A stretch of 22,573 bases of DNA from Bacillota bacterium (GTDB lineage Bacteria; Bacillota; Clostridia; Lachnospirales; Lachnospiraceae). Shown here piece by piece: positions 1 through 7,816 of the stretch. The DNA lies in contig JAEWJZ010000019.1 of the NCBI GenBank assembly GCA_023386315.1, forward strand, positions 1-22,573, given 5' to 3'. Position numbers and translations under genes: made by a program. The notes beneath the pieces were generated by a model. That model saw only the letters and a program-made list of their open reading frames with translations, was not told the DNA's origin and searched no databases. Each line of letters opens with the position of its first letter. The first letter of the stretch is position 1.

Positions 1-1
1 G

Positions 2-451
2 CTGGTACCGGAAGGCGCTGTTACAAAACAGAGAGAGGATTCACCTACTCTTGCAATGAATACCATCGGACGCCATATTTCCAAGATGGTGTATACAAAG
101 GTGGTTTCCAACAAGTCTCCATGGCTATCCGGCGCACAATTGGGCGGCGTATACTGCAATCCTGCATCTCATGGTGAGGGAAGGTTTGTTGCCAATGAGG
201 AATGGCTGGAGAAACTGATGCAAAACGGACAGGTGGCAACCCAGTATGTAGATGCTTCCGGCTGCCCCACCATGGGTGAGGAATGGAATCCAAACGGATC
301 TTATATGGCAATTGAAGGAATAACAAGCCCTGACGGAAGAATCCTCGGCAAGATGGCTCATTCCGAGCGGCGGGGAGACGGCGTTGCCTTGAATATTTAT
401 GGGGAACAGGATATGAAGGTATTTGAATCGGGAGTAAATTATTTTAAATAA
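2..451 (+). CDS. purL: Phosphoribosylformylglycinamidine synthase, C-terminal fragment (5' truncated by window)
   Basis: This is the C-terminal end of the large, single-chain FGAM synthase, the fourth step of de novo purine synthesis. It converts FGAR, glutamine and ATP to FGAM in the cytoplasm. The frame is open from base 2, and 149 residues are visible. They belong to the glutamine amidotransferase (glutaminase) domain. The segment SHGEGRF at fragment residues 56-62 holds the His and Glu of the Cys-His-Glu triad; the nucleophilic Cys lies upstream, outside the window. NPNGS, EGITSPDGRILGKMAHSERRG and a terminal FESGVNYF motif are characteristic of the family's end. The stop at 449-451 fits an intact C-terminus. 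No downstream purine gene follows on this strand, so purL is the last gene of its unit. An internal ATG at 56 is not the true start, because homology continues upstream of it. Confidence 0.95.
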   Translation: MVPEGAVTKQREDSPTLAMNTIGRHISKMVYTKVVSNKSPWLSGAQLGGVYCNPASHGEGRFVANEEWLEKLMQNGQVATQYVDASGCPTMGEEWNPNGSYMAIEGITSPDGRILGKMAHSERRGDGVALNIYGEQDMKVFESGVNYFK

Positions 452-751
452 ATGAGATTTTATGGACCTTGTGCAGAGAAATTTATTCTTTGTGTGAGGT
501 CTATTTCTATGAAGAAAACCTTGTAAAAGAATGTGTGAGTAAACAGAAAAGTGCCTTTGAAAAGAATATTGAAGTGCCTGTATACAAGGAGAAGTTCAAG
601 CACGCCATAACTTGCTATTAACGATGCCTTAAAATAGGGGTTTCGGGCACCAGAGGTCTCTTTTGGTTGTGGAAAATAATTAAATATATTATAATTATGT
701 GTAGATAGAAGTGATCTGATAATTATAAGGAATGGTTTTATTGGGGGGCAA
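452..751. other. Intergenic stretch with an apparently decayed reading frame
   Basis: There is no intact gene in these 300 bases. Besides the hairpin at 465-501, a plus-strand frame stays open without a credible start from about 451 to its stop near 622. It reads ...EVYFYEENLVKECVSK... and then ...KEKFKHAITCY, a charged composition that looks like coding sequence. I do not recognise the family. It may be the 3' remnant of a lost gene. The antisense frame over the same bases (460-825) has no ribosome binding site and no recognisable motif. From about 670 the sequence becomes very AT-rich and leads into the next gene, which has a GGGGGG ribosome binding site at 743-748. Confidence 0.4.
465..501 (+). 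terminator. Long hairpin downstream of purL, possible terminator
   Basis: Bases 465-480 pair with 486-501 into a 16-bp stem with a 5-base loop when read as plus-strand RNA. The outer five pairs (GACCT/AGGTC) are Watson-Crick. Several inner pairs are G-U, which would be A-C mismatches on the other strand, so the structure favours a plus-strand transcript. It starts 14 bases after the purL stop, the right place for a terminator. The downstream sequence (TATTTCTATG) is only weakly U-rich, so intrinsic termination is uncertain. Confidence 0.45.
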
Positions 752-2173
752 ATGATAGACATAAAGAATATTAAAAAAAATGTTTGGTATAAAGAATCAT
801 TAAAATTAATAGCAATATTGACCATGCTGGAAACAACTGCGATATTTTTAATAAGAGGATTTTGGTATTTTTACAAATTAGGTTTTTATAAAGCAATTGG
901 TGTGAATGAAATATATATTGAAGTAAATACAATGAGTTCTCTATATGAGGTCATTGGGTATATGGGTATTGCAGCTCTTTTAATTGTATCTAACTATTTT
1001 GTGTATATTTTATTGAACAGAAAAAAGATATTAAATTTTCTTTCATTTTCTTTCATTGAAACAATTTGCCTTTTAGGAATAGTATTTGAATCGAGTAATA
1101 TACAAATATCATCTGTAATAAAAGAAATGTTACGTCTTAATCAAGAAATGGAATATTTAAGTTTAATAATAAAGAGTTTTTTGCTTATTCTACTCATTAA
1201 TACAGGTGGGATATATTTCACATTTGCAAATAAAAAATTAAGTAATCGAGATAAAATAAATAAACAAGATATAGAAAAAATAAAAGAACATACTGCAATA
1301 TTAATAATTGGATTTTTTTTAATTCTTATTATTGAAGGTGCCTATATTTTTGGAATTGGAATGAGATCAGGGAATCAAAAAAAGGATTATAAATTAATTG
1401 TTGAACAAATACATAATGATGATTTAGAAAATATTGATAATAAATATATTTTTTCATATAATAACAAATCCTTTAAAGTATTTGCTGTTTTATATGAAGA
1501 TAAAGAAAATTATGTTATTGCTCACTTATATAAAGAAAATGGAAATAATAAAATTAATAAAAATCGTCAGAAAGTAATATCAAAGATGAATGTTGAAACA
1601 TTTTACTCTGAAAACATTTTTAAAGAGGGGAACACAGTCAAAGAAAATCAAGTTAATGAGGGTGAGCAAAATAATGATGAAAAAGAGATGAGAAACAGTA
1701 TGGTTGATGGTTTGGTGGGAGCAATAATTGGTGCACTTATAGGAGGATTTATTACATGGTTTAGTACCGAAAGGGCTATAAAAAAGCAAAAACAAGAATC
1801 AGAAAGAAATGCAGCTTCAATATTGTATTATGATTTAAAGAGCATTGAAAATTACTTTGGTTATAATCTATCTGTAAATCTTAGATATTCTGATAAATGG
1901 CAAGATATGGTTGCTAACTGTACATTTTTAAATGATGAAGAAATTGAATTTGCTTATGAAATATATGATGAGGTATATAATTTTAATCATTTTTTTGAAA
2001 ATAATAAGACAAATATGTCGGGAATTACACTGCAAGGTGAGAAATTAAAGAAAAAAATGGGTATTGAACATGATGATTCTATGAATGAAGGAGATTGCTC
2101 AAAGGATGAAAAGAATTATACAAATTTATATAGTTCTTTGCTAAATAAATTGTCCAAGTATAAGGATAAATAA
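752..2173 (+). CDS. Orphan AT-rich multi-pass membrane protein, function unknown
   Basis: The protein has 473 residues and I do not recognise the family. The N-terminal half has about five hydrophobic helices (roughly residues 18-40, 66-88, 95-112, 134-156, 181-203). A small soluble segment rich in Lys and Asn follows (about 205-290), then an acidic linker. Next comes a second membrane unit at 316-337 with a glycine-zipper pattern (G320, G323, G327, G331, G332). After it come a basic stretch (RAIKKQKQESER) and a C-terminal helical, charged soluble domain to residue 473. The start ATG has a G-rich Shine-Dalgarno at 743-748. Base composition is markedly more AT-rich than every neighbour, and ATA, AAA and AAT codons dominate, which suggests horizontal acquisition. 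It stands alone between purL and an opposite-strand regulator and ends at a good hairpin terminator. The C-terminal part resembles stand-alone single-helix proteins, so a gene fusion is possible. A membrane-acting defence effector is speculation; no enzymatic motif is visible. Confidence 0.75.
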   Translation: MIDIKNIKKNVWYKESLKLIAILTMLETTAIFLIRGFWYFYKLGFYKAIGVNEIYIEVNTMSSLYEVIGYMGIAALLIVSNYFVYILLNRKKILNFLSFSFIETICLLGIVFESSNIQISSVIKEMLRLNQEMEYLSLIIKSFLLILLINTGGIYFTFANKKLSNRDKINKQDIEKIKEHTAILIIGFFLILIIEGAYIFGIGMRSGNQKKDYKLIVEQIHNDDLENIDNKYIFSYNNKSFKVFAVLYEDKENYVIAHLYKENGNNKINKNRQKVISKMNVETFYSENIFKEGNTVKENQVNEGEQNNDEKEMRNSMVDGLVGAIIGALIGGFITWFSTERAIKKQKQESERNAASILYYDLKSIENYFGYNLSVNLRYSDKWQDMVANCTFLNDEEIEFAYEIYDEVYNFNHFFENNKTNMSGITLQGEKLKKKMGIEHDDSMNEGDCSKDEKNYTNLYSSLLNKLSKYKDK

Positions 2174-2326
2174 TATGGTATAAAGGACTAGTAGGAATAA
2201 AAATTTTCAGGAGATAAGGGGTATGTTATAGCAAAACCTATAATAGTGCAATATATTATTATCGATATGAAAGAAGAATCCATTAGAAGAATTAGCATAA
2301 CGATATAATAAAATCATAGAGCCTAG

Positions 2327-2367
2327 GCCGGGCTGCGGATTTCTTCCGCAGTTCCGGCTGATTTTTT
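2327..2367 (+). terminator. Rho-independent terminator after the orphan membrane gene
   Basis: GCCGG (2327-2331) pairs with CCGGC (2354-2358), and CTGCGGA (2333-2339) pairs with TCCGCAG (2345-2351). The loop is 5 bases, with a small internal bulge. A run of six T follows at 2362-2367. The T-run overlaps the stop codon of the opposite-strand AraC gene (2366-2368). The stem can also serve that gene in the reverse direction, but the following minus-strand sequence is less T-rich. Confidence 0.8.
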
Positions 2368-3169
2368 ATAACTTTTTTTCTTCCAGGAAGCATGCAGAGG
2401 GAGGAATGCCTTTTTTTGTCTTAAACAGCTTGCTAAAGTAAAAAATGTCAGAAAATCCGCATTGCAGTGCCACTTCCCCCACGCTGTATTCCCCGCTCTT
2501 TAACAGGTTTTCCGCATAATTTAAGCGAATGGAAATAAGATACTGCTTAAATGTCATACCGGTAGTCTTCTGAAAGAGATTCCCATAATAGGCGGGGTGG
2601 AGATGAAATCTTCTGGCCATTTCTTCCGTAGTTAAATTTTCCCAGTAATGGGCACTCATATAGCGTATGCTGTTTTTAATACGGGGGTCGTCCTGACCGG
2701 TACGATTCCTGTTTAAAAGCTGATCTAAGATCATGTGCAGGATCATACAGAGAATCGCCCTTACCTTTAACATATATCCGAAATTCTGCTGCAGCCATTC
2801 GCTGTGCATCTCATTATACAGAGCAATAAGCTGGGGATTGGTCCCGATGTGGCTGATATATGGCAGGGGAAGCGATACATTCTGACCGGTCTGGTTCCGG
2901 AGAAGAAAGTTGGTGGCATAGCACTCAATCAGATCATCAGGAATCGTGGTGGCTGCCCGGTAACTGTTCTGGGGAATACAGATCAGATCCCCTTTATTCA
3001 CAATATAGGTCTGATCATTGATGGTATATTCTGCTTTCCCCTCCATCACGTAGGTGATATCAATAAAGGCTGTGATACAGGGTTCAATCTTCCAGCCCGG
3101 AGTGGGTTTTCTGTGAATATAGTAATGAAGTTCGGGTATGAGATTGTTAAAATCCAGTTCTTCAGCCAT
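2366..3169 (-). CDS. AraC-family transcriptional regulator (cupin sensor + double HTH)
   Basis: This 267-residue cytoplasmic DNA-binding protein has the usual AraC-family length. Residues about 25-95 form a cupin-like sugar-sensing arm, with strands around YVMEGKAEYTINDQTYIVNKGDLICIPQNS. Residues about 165-262 form the two-helix-turn-helix domain. HTH1 lies near LTTEEMARRFHLHPAYYGNLF. HTH2 lies near SVGEVALQCGFSDIFYFSKLFK, followed by the family's G.PPS motif. The start ATG at 3169 has an AAAGGAG site about 9 bases upstream. It is divergent from the alpha-glucuronidase/ABC operon, with a roughly 300-base shared control region. The simplest reading is a local activator of that operon that responds to a xylan-derived oligosaccharide. 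The inducer is inferred from context only. Confidence 0.92.
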   Translation of the reverse strand: MAEELDFNNLIPELHYYIHRKPTPGWKIEPCITAFIDITYVMEGKAEYTINDQTYIVNKGDLICIPQNSYRAATTIPDDLIECYATNFLLRNQTGQNVSLPLPYISHIGTNPQLIALYNEMHSEWLQQNFGYMLKVRAILCMILHMILDQLLNRNRTGQDDPRIKNSIRYMSAHYWENLTTEEMARRFHLHPAYYGNLFQKTTGMTFKQYLISIRLNYAENLLKSGEYSVGEVALQCGFSDIFYFSKLFKTKKGIPPSACFLEEKKL

Positions 3170-3270
3170 ATGGAGAGCTCCTTTTCCTAAGTAAAAAGTG
3201 ATTTCCCAGCGTTGTTAAATTTATACAAGGGGATATTTCTTAAAATTTGTCGATTTATGCGCTTAATCGT

Positions 3271-3299
3271 ATTATATGGCAAGGATCGTAACAATACAA
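3271..3299 (-). promoter_or_regulatory. Sigma-A-type promoter for the AraC-family gene
   Basis: On the minus strand a perfect TATAAT (plus coordinates 3271-3276) lies 17 bases downstream of TTGTAT (3294-3299), which shares its TTG with the -35 consensus. The leader to the ATG at 3169 is about 95 bases. Confidence 0.5.
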
Positions 3300-3374
3300 G
3301 GTCAATTATATAAAAAATATTCTTTAATAATTACAAAAATCTTAAATCATTCCATTCTATTGTTTTGTGCAATT

Positions 3375-3383
3375 TGCTATGAT
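3375..3383 (+). promoter_or_regulatory. Extended -10 element of the glucuronidase operon
   Basis: TGC-TATGAT is an extended -10 (TGn plus a five-of-six TATAAT match) on the plus strand. No good -35 lies 16-18 bases upstream (TTCTAT at 3355-3360 is poor). This fits an activator-dependent promoter served by the divergent AraC-type protein. Confidence 0.45.
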
Positions 3384-3391
3384 ACTCCTGT

Positions 3392-3409
3392 CAGACGAAG
3401 CTTTGTTTG
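3392..3409. promoter_or_regulatory. Imperfect 18-base dyad, candidate operator
   Basis: The dyad is centred on AAGCTT. Seven of nine position pairs are complementary and the other two are G/T. It begins 8 bases after the predicted -10, overlapping the expected transcription start, as a repressor site would. No regulator can be named. Confidence 0.3.
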
Positions 3410-3476
3410 TAATGTTTTATGAAGTAAGAGTAAGAGGAAATAATAATTATCGGACTGAGTGTGGGAAGGAACAGGA

Positions 3477-5444
3477 ATGTTAGAAAAAAGAGATTTATGC
3501 TGGTTGCTCAAGCCGGTAAGCAGGGATGATATGAAAACCTGGTTTATGGAAGACAGGGACGATTCAGGGATAACCCGGACCATTGAGGGTGAGATGCCCC
3601 GTCTGTTCTATGGAATCTCCCGTTCACAAAAAGACAATGCCTCGATTGTATTAATTCTCACAGACGACGGCAGTCTGGGAGACGAGGGGTATTCCATTGA
3701 TAAGAAAGAATCGGGGTATGAGATCAAAAGCAACACACAAAAAGGCCTCCTCTACGGAATATTCGGTCTGCATCGTCTGCTGCTGGGGAAGAAGGGAAGT
3801 TTCCCTTACCCTTATATCAGTATTCCGGATCAGAATTACCGGATGATCAACCATTGGGACAATTTTGACGGAACCATTGAACGGGGATATTCCGGAAGAT
3901 CCATTTTTTATGATCACAATGCCTTTCGCGGTGATATGGAGCTGATCCGTCAATATGCCAGACTGCTGGCTTCCGTGGGCATTAATGCGGTCTCCATCAA
4001 TAACGTCAATGTCCGCAGATATGAACGGTTTTTCATAACGGCAGATTATTTGAAGGAAATAAAAAAAATAGGAGATATCTTTACTGCATATGGCATTAAA
4101 ATATTTCTCGCCATTGATTTTGCAGCACCGATCTCAGTTGGGAAGCTTCCCACTGCAGATCCTCTGTGTCCGGATGTGGCCTCATGGTGGAAGCATACCG
4201 TGGAGGAAATATACAGGCTCATACCGGATTTTGGAGGGTTTGTGGTAAAGGCGGATTCAGAACACGAACCAGGTCCGTTTACATATGGAAGAAGCCACGG
4301 AGATGGGGCCAATATGCTGGCGAAAGCCATCCGCCCTTTTGGCGGAATTATTGTCTGGAGATGCTTTGTCTATGACTGCACCCAGGACTGGAGGGACCGG
4401 AGTCTTGACCGGGCGCGGGCTGCTTATGATCTCTTCCATGAATTAGACGGCGAATTTGATGAGAATGTTATTTTACAGATTAAGAACGGTCCCATTGATT
4501 TTCAGATCCGGGAACCTGTGTCTCCATTGTTCGGTGCTTTAAAGGAGACCAATCAGATTCTGGAATTTCAGATAACACAGGAATATACCGGGCATCAGAT
4601 AGACATCTGTTATCTGGTTCCCATGTGGAAGGAAACCCTGGATTTTGATACCCGGCATGGGGCATCAAGTCTGGTAAAAGAAGCCATCAGGCAGTATTCC
4701 CCTGACCAGAAGCTTTCCGGTCTTTGTGCAGTAGGAAATGTGGGTATGGACCGGAACTGGACCGGGAACAAGATGGCGCAGGCCAACTGGTATGGATATG
4801 GGCGGCTGGCTTGGGACAATGATCTGACTTCAGAGGAGATAGCAAAGGAGTGGCTGGATTTAAGCTTCGAACTGACAGAAGATGCCAGGGAAAAAGCGCT
4901 GTCAATTCTAATCACTTCCAGAGATACCTATGAAGATTATACCTGTCCGCTTGCCGTAGGTTTTATGTGCAAGCCGGGGATTCATTACGGGTGTGATATC
5001 GATGGCTACGAATACGACCAATGGGGAACCTATCATTATGCTGACAGAGAAGGAATCGGAAGAGACCGGACAGCAGCAACAGGGACCGGTTTTACAAAAC
5101 AGTATTCTCCTCGTATATATCAGGAATACGAGGATATCAATACCTGTCCTGACCAGCTTTTGCTGTTTTTTCACCATGTACCATATACCCATGTGCTCCA
5201 ATCAGGGAAAACGGTGATTCAGCATATCTATGACACCCATTTTGATGGTGTGGAGAAGGTGAAAGAATACCAGGCCAGGTGGGAAAGCATTAAGGATGAA
5301 CTGGATGAAGACAGTTATCAAAACGTAAAAGAACGCCTGGATTTACAGCTTGAGCATGCAGTGGAATGGCGGGATCAGGTCAATACTTATTTCTACCGGA
5401 AATCAGGAATCGCAGATGAGGCAGGAAGAAAGATATACAATTAG
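3477..5444 (+). CDS. aguA: GH67 alpha-glucuronidase
   Basis: This 655-residue enzyme cleaves the alpha-1,2-linked (4-O-methyl-)D-glucuronic acid from the non-reducing end of aldouronic acids derived from glucuronoxylan. The N-terminal third (about 1-130) is the alpha/beta accessory domain, the middle a TIM barrel, and the C-terminal part is helical. Family signatures are present: GGFVVKADSEHEPGP, HGDGANMLA, GGIIVWRCFVYD, KNGPIDFQIREP, EFQITQEYTGH and NWTGNKMAQANWYGYGRLAWD. By family knowledge the acid is Glu262, and the base pair is Asp341 with Glu369; their 28-residue spacing equals that in characterised GH67 enzymes. No signal peptide is visible, so it acts in the cytoplasm on imported oligosaccharides. 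I chose ATG 3477 because GGAAGGA sits 6 bases before it; an in-frame GTG at 3459 is possible. It is the first gene of the operon. Confidence 0.95.
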   Translation: MLEKRDLCWLLKPVSRDDMKTWFMEDRDDSGITRTIEGEMPRLFYGISRSQKDNASIVLILTDDGSLGDEGYSIDKKESGYEIKSNTQKGLLYGIFGLHRLLLGKKGSFPYPYISIPDQNYRMINHWDNFDGTIERGYSGRSIFYDHNAFRGDMELIRQYARLLASVGINAVSINNVNVRRYERFFITADYLKEIKKIGDIFTAYGIKIFLAIDFAAPISVGKLPTADPLCPDVASWWKHTVEEIYRLIPDFGGFVVKADSEHEPGPFTYGRSHGDGANMLAKAIRPFGGIIVWRCFVYDCTQDWRDRSLDRARAAYDLFHELDGEFDENVILQIKNGPIDFQIREPVSPLFGALKETNQILEFQITQEYTGHQIDICYLVPMWKETLDFDTRHGASSLVKEAIRQYSPDQKLSGLCAVGNVGMDRNWTGNKMAQANWYGYGRLAWDNDLTSEEIAKEWLDLSFELTEDAREKALSILITSRDTYEDYTCPLAVGFMCKPGIHYGCDIDGYEYDQWGTYHYADREGIGRDRTAATGTGFTKQYSPRIYQEYEDINTCPDQLLLFFHHVPYTHVLQSGKTVIQHIYDTHFDGVEKVKEYQARWESIKDELDEDSYQNVKERLDLQLEHAVEWRDQVNTYFYRKSGIADEAGRKIYN

Positions 5445-5502
5445 CAGTCATAAAATTTATTCATAAATAAATCATTTAATAATCAGAAGGAGGAGTTTAG
5501 AA

Positions 5503-6852
5503 ATGGGTATGAGGAAAACAACAGGTATGATGTGTGCTGCAGCGCTTGCAGTCAGTATGCTGGCAGCTGGATGCAGCAGCAAGACCGCAGAGCCGGTCAA
5601 GGGGGAAACAGCAGAGAAAGATGCAGGAGGCACTGCAGCTTTAAGCTTTTCCTGGTGGGGAAATGATGACCGTCACCAGGCAACACAGAAAGCGATTGAT
5701 GCTTTTAATGCCGCACATGCAGGCAAAATCACAGTAACAGGAGAACCCTCCGGCTTTGGCAATCTGGAAGAGACCTTTGCCACCCGTTACGCAGGAGGCA
5801 CCGCAGCCGATATCATGACAGTAAACTATCCATGGGTTCTTCAGTACAGCCCGGATGGCAACGGATTTTATGATTTGGACCAGGTAAAAGACATCTTTGA
5901 TTTCAGCCAGTATGATCCGGAGTTTTTAAAATTCGGTCAGAGAGCAGGCAAGATGCAGGTAATCCCCTATGGACAGAATACCCTTGGATTCTATTTGAAC
6001 AAATCTGCATTTGAAAGAGCCGGAATCAAGGAACTGCCAAAGACGTTTGACGAGTATAAGAAGGCAGCTGAAGCATTTACAAAAGCTGATCCTAACTCTT
6101 ATTTAATTGTCAGCCCCACATTCCGTTTCGCTGCCATTTATTATCTGCAGCAGAAGACCGGTAAGGGAGAGTTCGCCGATGATTTAAGCATGAATTACAC
6201 ACAGGAAGATTATAAGGATGCGCTGATCTGGTATAAGGATCTGGCAGATGCCCATGTATTCTGCTCCAGAAAAGATTACATTGAGAATGTGGGAAATGAG
6301 CCTGTCAGCATCGCTCAGAACGCCAAGTTCATCAACGGCGGTTATGCCGGTGTTTTGGAATGGACGGGCGGAATTGCTTCCAATGCCAAGACCTTATCTG
6401 ATAAAGGTGATGAACTGGCGATTGCACCGCTTCCGGTTATTGACGGTGCTAAATTTGAGGGAACCATGGCAAAGCCATCTTTAACCTTTGCAATTTCCAA
6501 GGATTCCAAAAATCCAAAGGCTGCCGCAGAATTTTTACAGTACATCTTAAATGATCCGGAAGGAACAAAATTAATGGGTTCTACCAGAGGAATGGTTGCA
6601 TCTAAGGCAGCAAAAGCCTCCCTGGAAGCAGACGGCCAGATTACCGGTGTTGTAAAGGATGCTTATGACTTTACTGAGAAAGCAAAAGTAATCAATAACT
6701 CTCCGATTTTTGAGAATGCCACATTCACCAATGCATACGAGAAAAACTACGAGAAATTTGAATTTGGCCAGAGCAGTGCTGATGAAGCAGCGAAAGCAAT
6801 TTTTGATGCCATCAGCGAGGAGAATGCCAAGCTGAAACAGCAATACAAATAA
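5503..6852 (+). CDS. ABC transporter sugar-binding lipoprotein (family 1 extracellular solute-binding protein)
   Basis: This 449-residue lipoprotein captures the oligosaccharide outside the membrane. A basic start, a hydrophobic helix and the lipobox LAAGC (lipidated Cys24) form a type II signal peptide. A low-complexity linker rich in Glu, Lys and Gly follows, then the mature fold with SFSWWGNDDRHQATQKAIDAF, typical of family 1 solute-binding proteins. LTFAISKDSKNPKAAAEFLQYIL is the usual C-terminal lobe signature. The ribosome binding site AGAAGGAGGAG (5486-5494) is very strong, as expected for the most abundant component. It lies 58 bases after the glucuronidase. The cargo is probably an aldouronate or acidic xylo-oligosaccharide, judged only from the neighbouring enzymes. 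A 15-bp hairpin follows its stop codon. Confidence 0.93.
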   Translation: MGMRKTTGMMCAAALAVSMLAAGCSSKTAEPVKGETAEKDAGGTAALSFSWWGNDDRHQATQKAIDAFNAAHAGKITVTGEPSGFGNLEETFATRYAGGTAADIMTVNYPWVLQYSPDGNGFYDLDQVKDIFDFSQYDPEFLKFGQRAGKMQVIPYGQNTLGFYLNKSAFERAGIKELPKTFDEYKKAAEAFTKADPNSYLIVSPTFRFAAIYYLQQKTGKGEFADDLSMNYTQEDYKDALIWYKDLADAHVFCSRKDYIENVGNEPVSIAQNAKFINGGYAGVLEWTGGIASNAKTLSDKGDELAIAPLPVIDGAKFEGTMAKPSLTFAISKDSKNPKAAAEFLQYILNDPEGTKLMGSTRGMVASKAAKASLEADGQITGVVKDAYDFTEKAKVINNSPIFENATFTNAYEKNYEKFEFGQSSADEAAKAIFDAISEENAKLKQQYK

Positions 6853-6878
6853 TAGCAGAAAAAACTGCTGGTTAAATC

Positions 6879-6911
6879 GTCACGCAGAGGAATGGGATTC
6901 TTCTGCGTGAC
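6879..6911 (+). promoter_or_regulatory. Intercistronic hairpin between binding protein and permeases
   Basis: Bases 6879-6893 pair with 6897-6911 over 15 positions (14 Watson-Crick and one G-U), closing a 3-base loop. No T-run follows; the permease ribosome binding site starts 8 bases later. Such structures often protect the 3' end of the binding-protein mRNA or attenuate read-through, so that binding protein exceeds permease. The hairpin is seen directly; the role is inference. Confidence 0.7.
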
Positions 6912-6932
6912 TGAATCGAAGGAGGGAGCTTT

Positions 6933-7805
6933 TTGAAACACAGTAAAATCGGATTGTTATATATTCTTCCATGGCTGGCAGGTATGATAGTTTTAACATT
7001 ATATCCTTTTGTGAATGCCCTTGTTATCAGCTTTACTGATTATAATCTTGTAAGAAAACCTGATTTTGTCGGATTTGAAAATTACATAAGTCTGTTTCGG
7101 GATACTGATTTTTTATCAACCCTGACCGCTACTGTGAAGTATACAATTTTTACCGTACCGCTTCAATTAACCTTTGCCTTATTTATTGCCTATATTTTAA
7201 ACTTTCAGCTGAAAGGCATTAATTTTTACCGAACTGCCTACTATATTCCATCTCTTCTGGGAGGAAATGTGGCAGTAGCAGTGCTTTGGCGGTTTTTATT
7301 TCAGCAGGAGGGATTTATCAACCGTTTTATCGGTCTGTTCGGAGCGTCTCCAATCCCCTGGTTTTCATCCGTTAACGGCGCAATGGCTGTCATCGTGCTT
7401 TTAAAAGTCTGGCAGTTCGGGTCATCCATGCTGATCTTTCTGGCTGCATTAAAGGATGTGCCACAGGAACTGTATGAAGCAGCAAGCGTGGACGGTTCTA
7501 CCAGATTCTATTCCTTTTTCCGGATTACCATTCCGCTCATTACACCTACTATTTTCTTTAATCTGGTCATGCAGATGGTAAATGCCTTTCAGGAATTTAA
7601 CGGTCCCTATCTTGTCACAGGAAGAGGTCCGTTAAACGCTACTTATCTGACTTCCATGTATATCTACGACAATGCTTTTAAGTATTTTAACATGGGATAT
7701 GCAAGTGCGGCCAGCTGGGTACTGTTTATCATCATCATGGCTGTGACAGCGATTCTCTTCGCCACACAGAACAAGTGGGTATTTTATTCCGATGAAGGGA
7801 ACTAA
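6933..7805 (+). CDS. ABC sugar transporter permease, MalF/UgpA type
   Basis: This 290-residue integral membrane protein has about six helices and is one half of the importer channel. The conserved cytoplasmic EAA loop is EAASVDGSTRFYSFFRITIPLITP from residue 182; it docks onto the ATPase. ILPWLAGMIVLTLYPF near the start and GPLNATYLTSMYIYDNAFKYFNMGYASAASW near the end are typical of the oligosaccharide-uptake (CUT1) group. The start is TTG at 6933, supported by AAGGAGGGAG at 6919-6928. No ATG lies closer that keeps the first helix. The next permease begins 11 bases after its stop. Confidence 0.93.
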   Translation: MKHSKIGLLYILPWLAGMIVLTLYPFVNALVISFTDYNLVRKPDFVGFENYISLFRDTDFLSTLTATVKYTIFTVPLQLTFALFIAYILNFQLKGINFYRTAYYIPSLLGGNVAVAVLWRFLFQQEGFINRFIGLFGASPIPWFSSVNGAMAVIVLLKVWQFGSSMLIFLAALKDVPQELYEAASVDGSTRFYSFFRITIPLITPTIFFNLVMQMVNAFQEFNGPYLVTGRGPLNATYLTSMYIYDNAFKYFNMGYASAASWVLFIIIMAVTAILFATQNKWVFYSDEGN

Positions 7806-7816
7806 GGAGGGAACAT

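Larger units (their letters stand above)
3170..3476. promoter_or_regulatory. Divergent control region between araC-type regulator and the glucuronidase operon
   Basis: These 307 bases hold no gene. They are AT-rich and contain a minus-strand promoter (3271-3299), a plus-strand extended -10 (3375-3383) and an imperfect 18-base dyad (3392-3409). The likely start site of the operon leaves a leader of roughly 85 bases. I see no convincing CcpA (cre) site and no recognisable riboswitch. Confidence 0.6.

Noticed and set aside
460..825. Minus-strand frame of 121 residues after purL
   Set aside because: It has no ribosome binding site or known motif, and it overlaps the start of the AT-rich gene on the other strand. 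It is more likely the shadow of a decayed plus-strand frame.
1688..2173. Separate downstream gene starting at the internal Met313 or Met317 of the AT-rich ORF
   Set aside because: The segment looks like a stand-alone single-helix protein, but neither ATG has a suitably spaced ribosome binding site and the frame is continuous. It is kept as part of one gene.
4046..4330. Minus-strand open frames within the glucuronidase, permease and kinase genes
   Set aside because: They are antisense shadows of well-supported genes with strong family motifs. None has its own ribosome binding site or a recognisable product.
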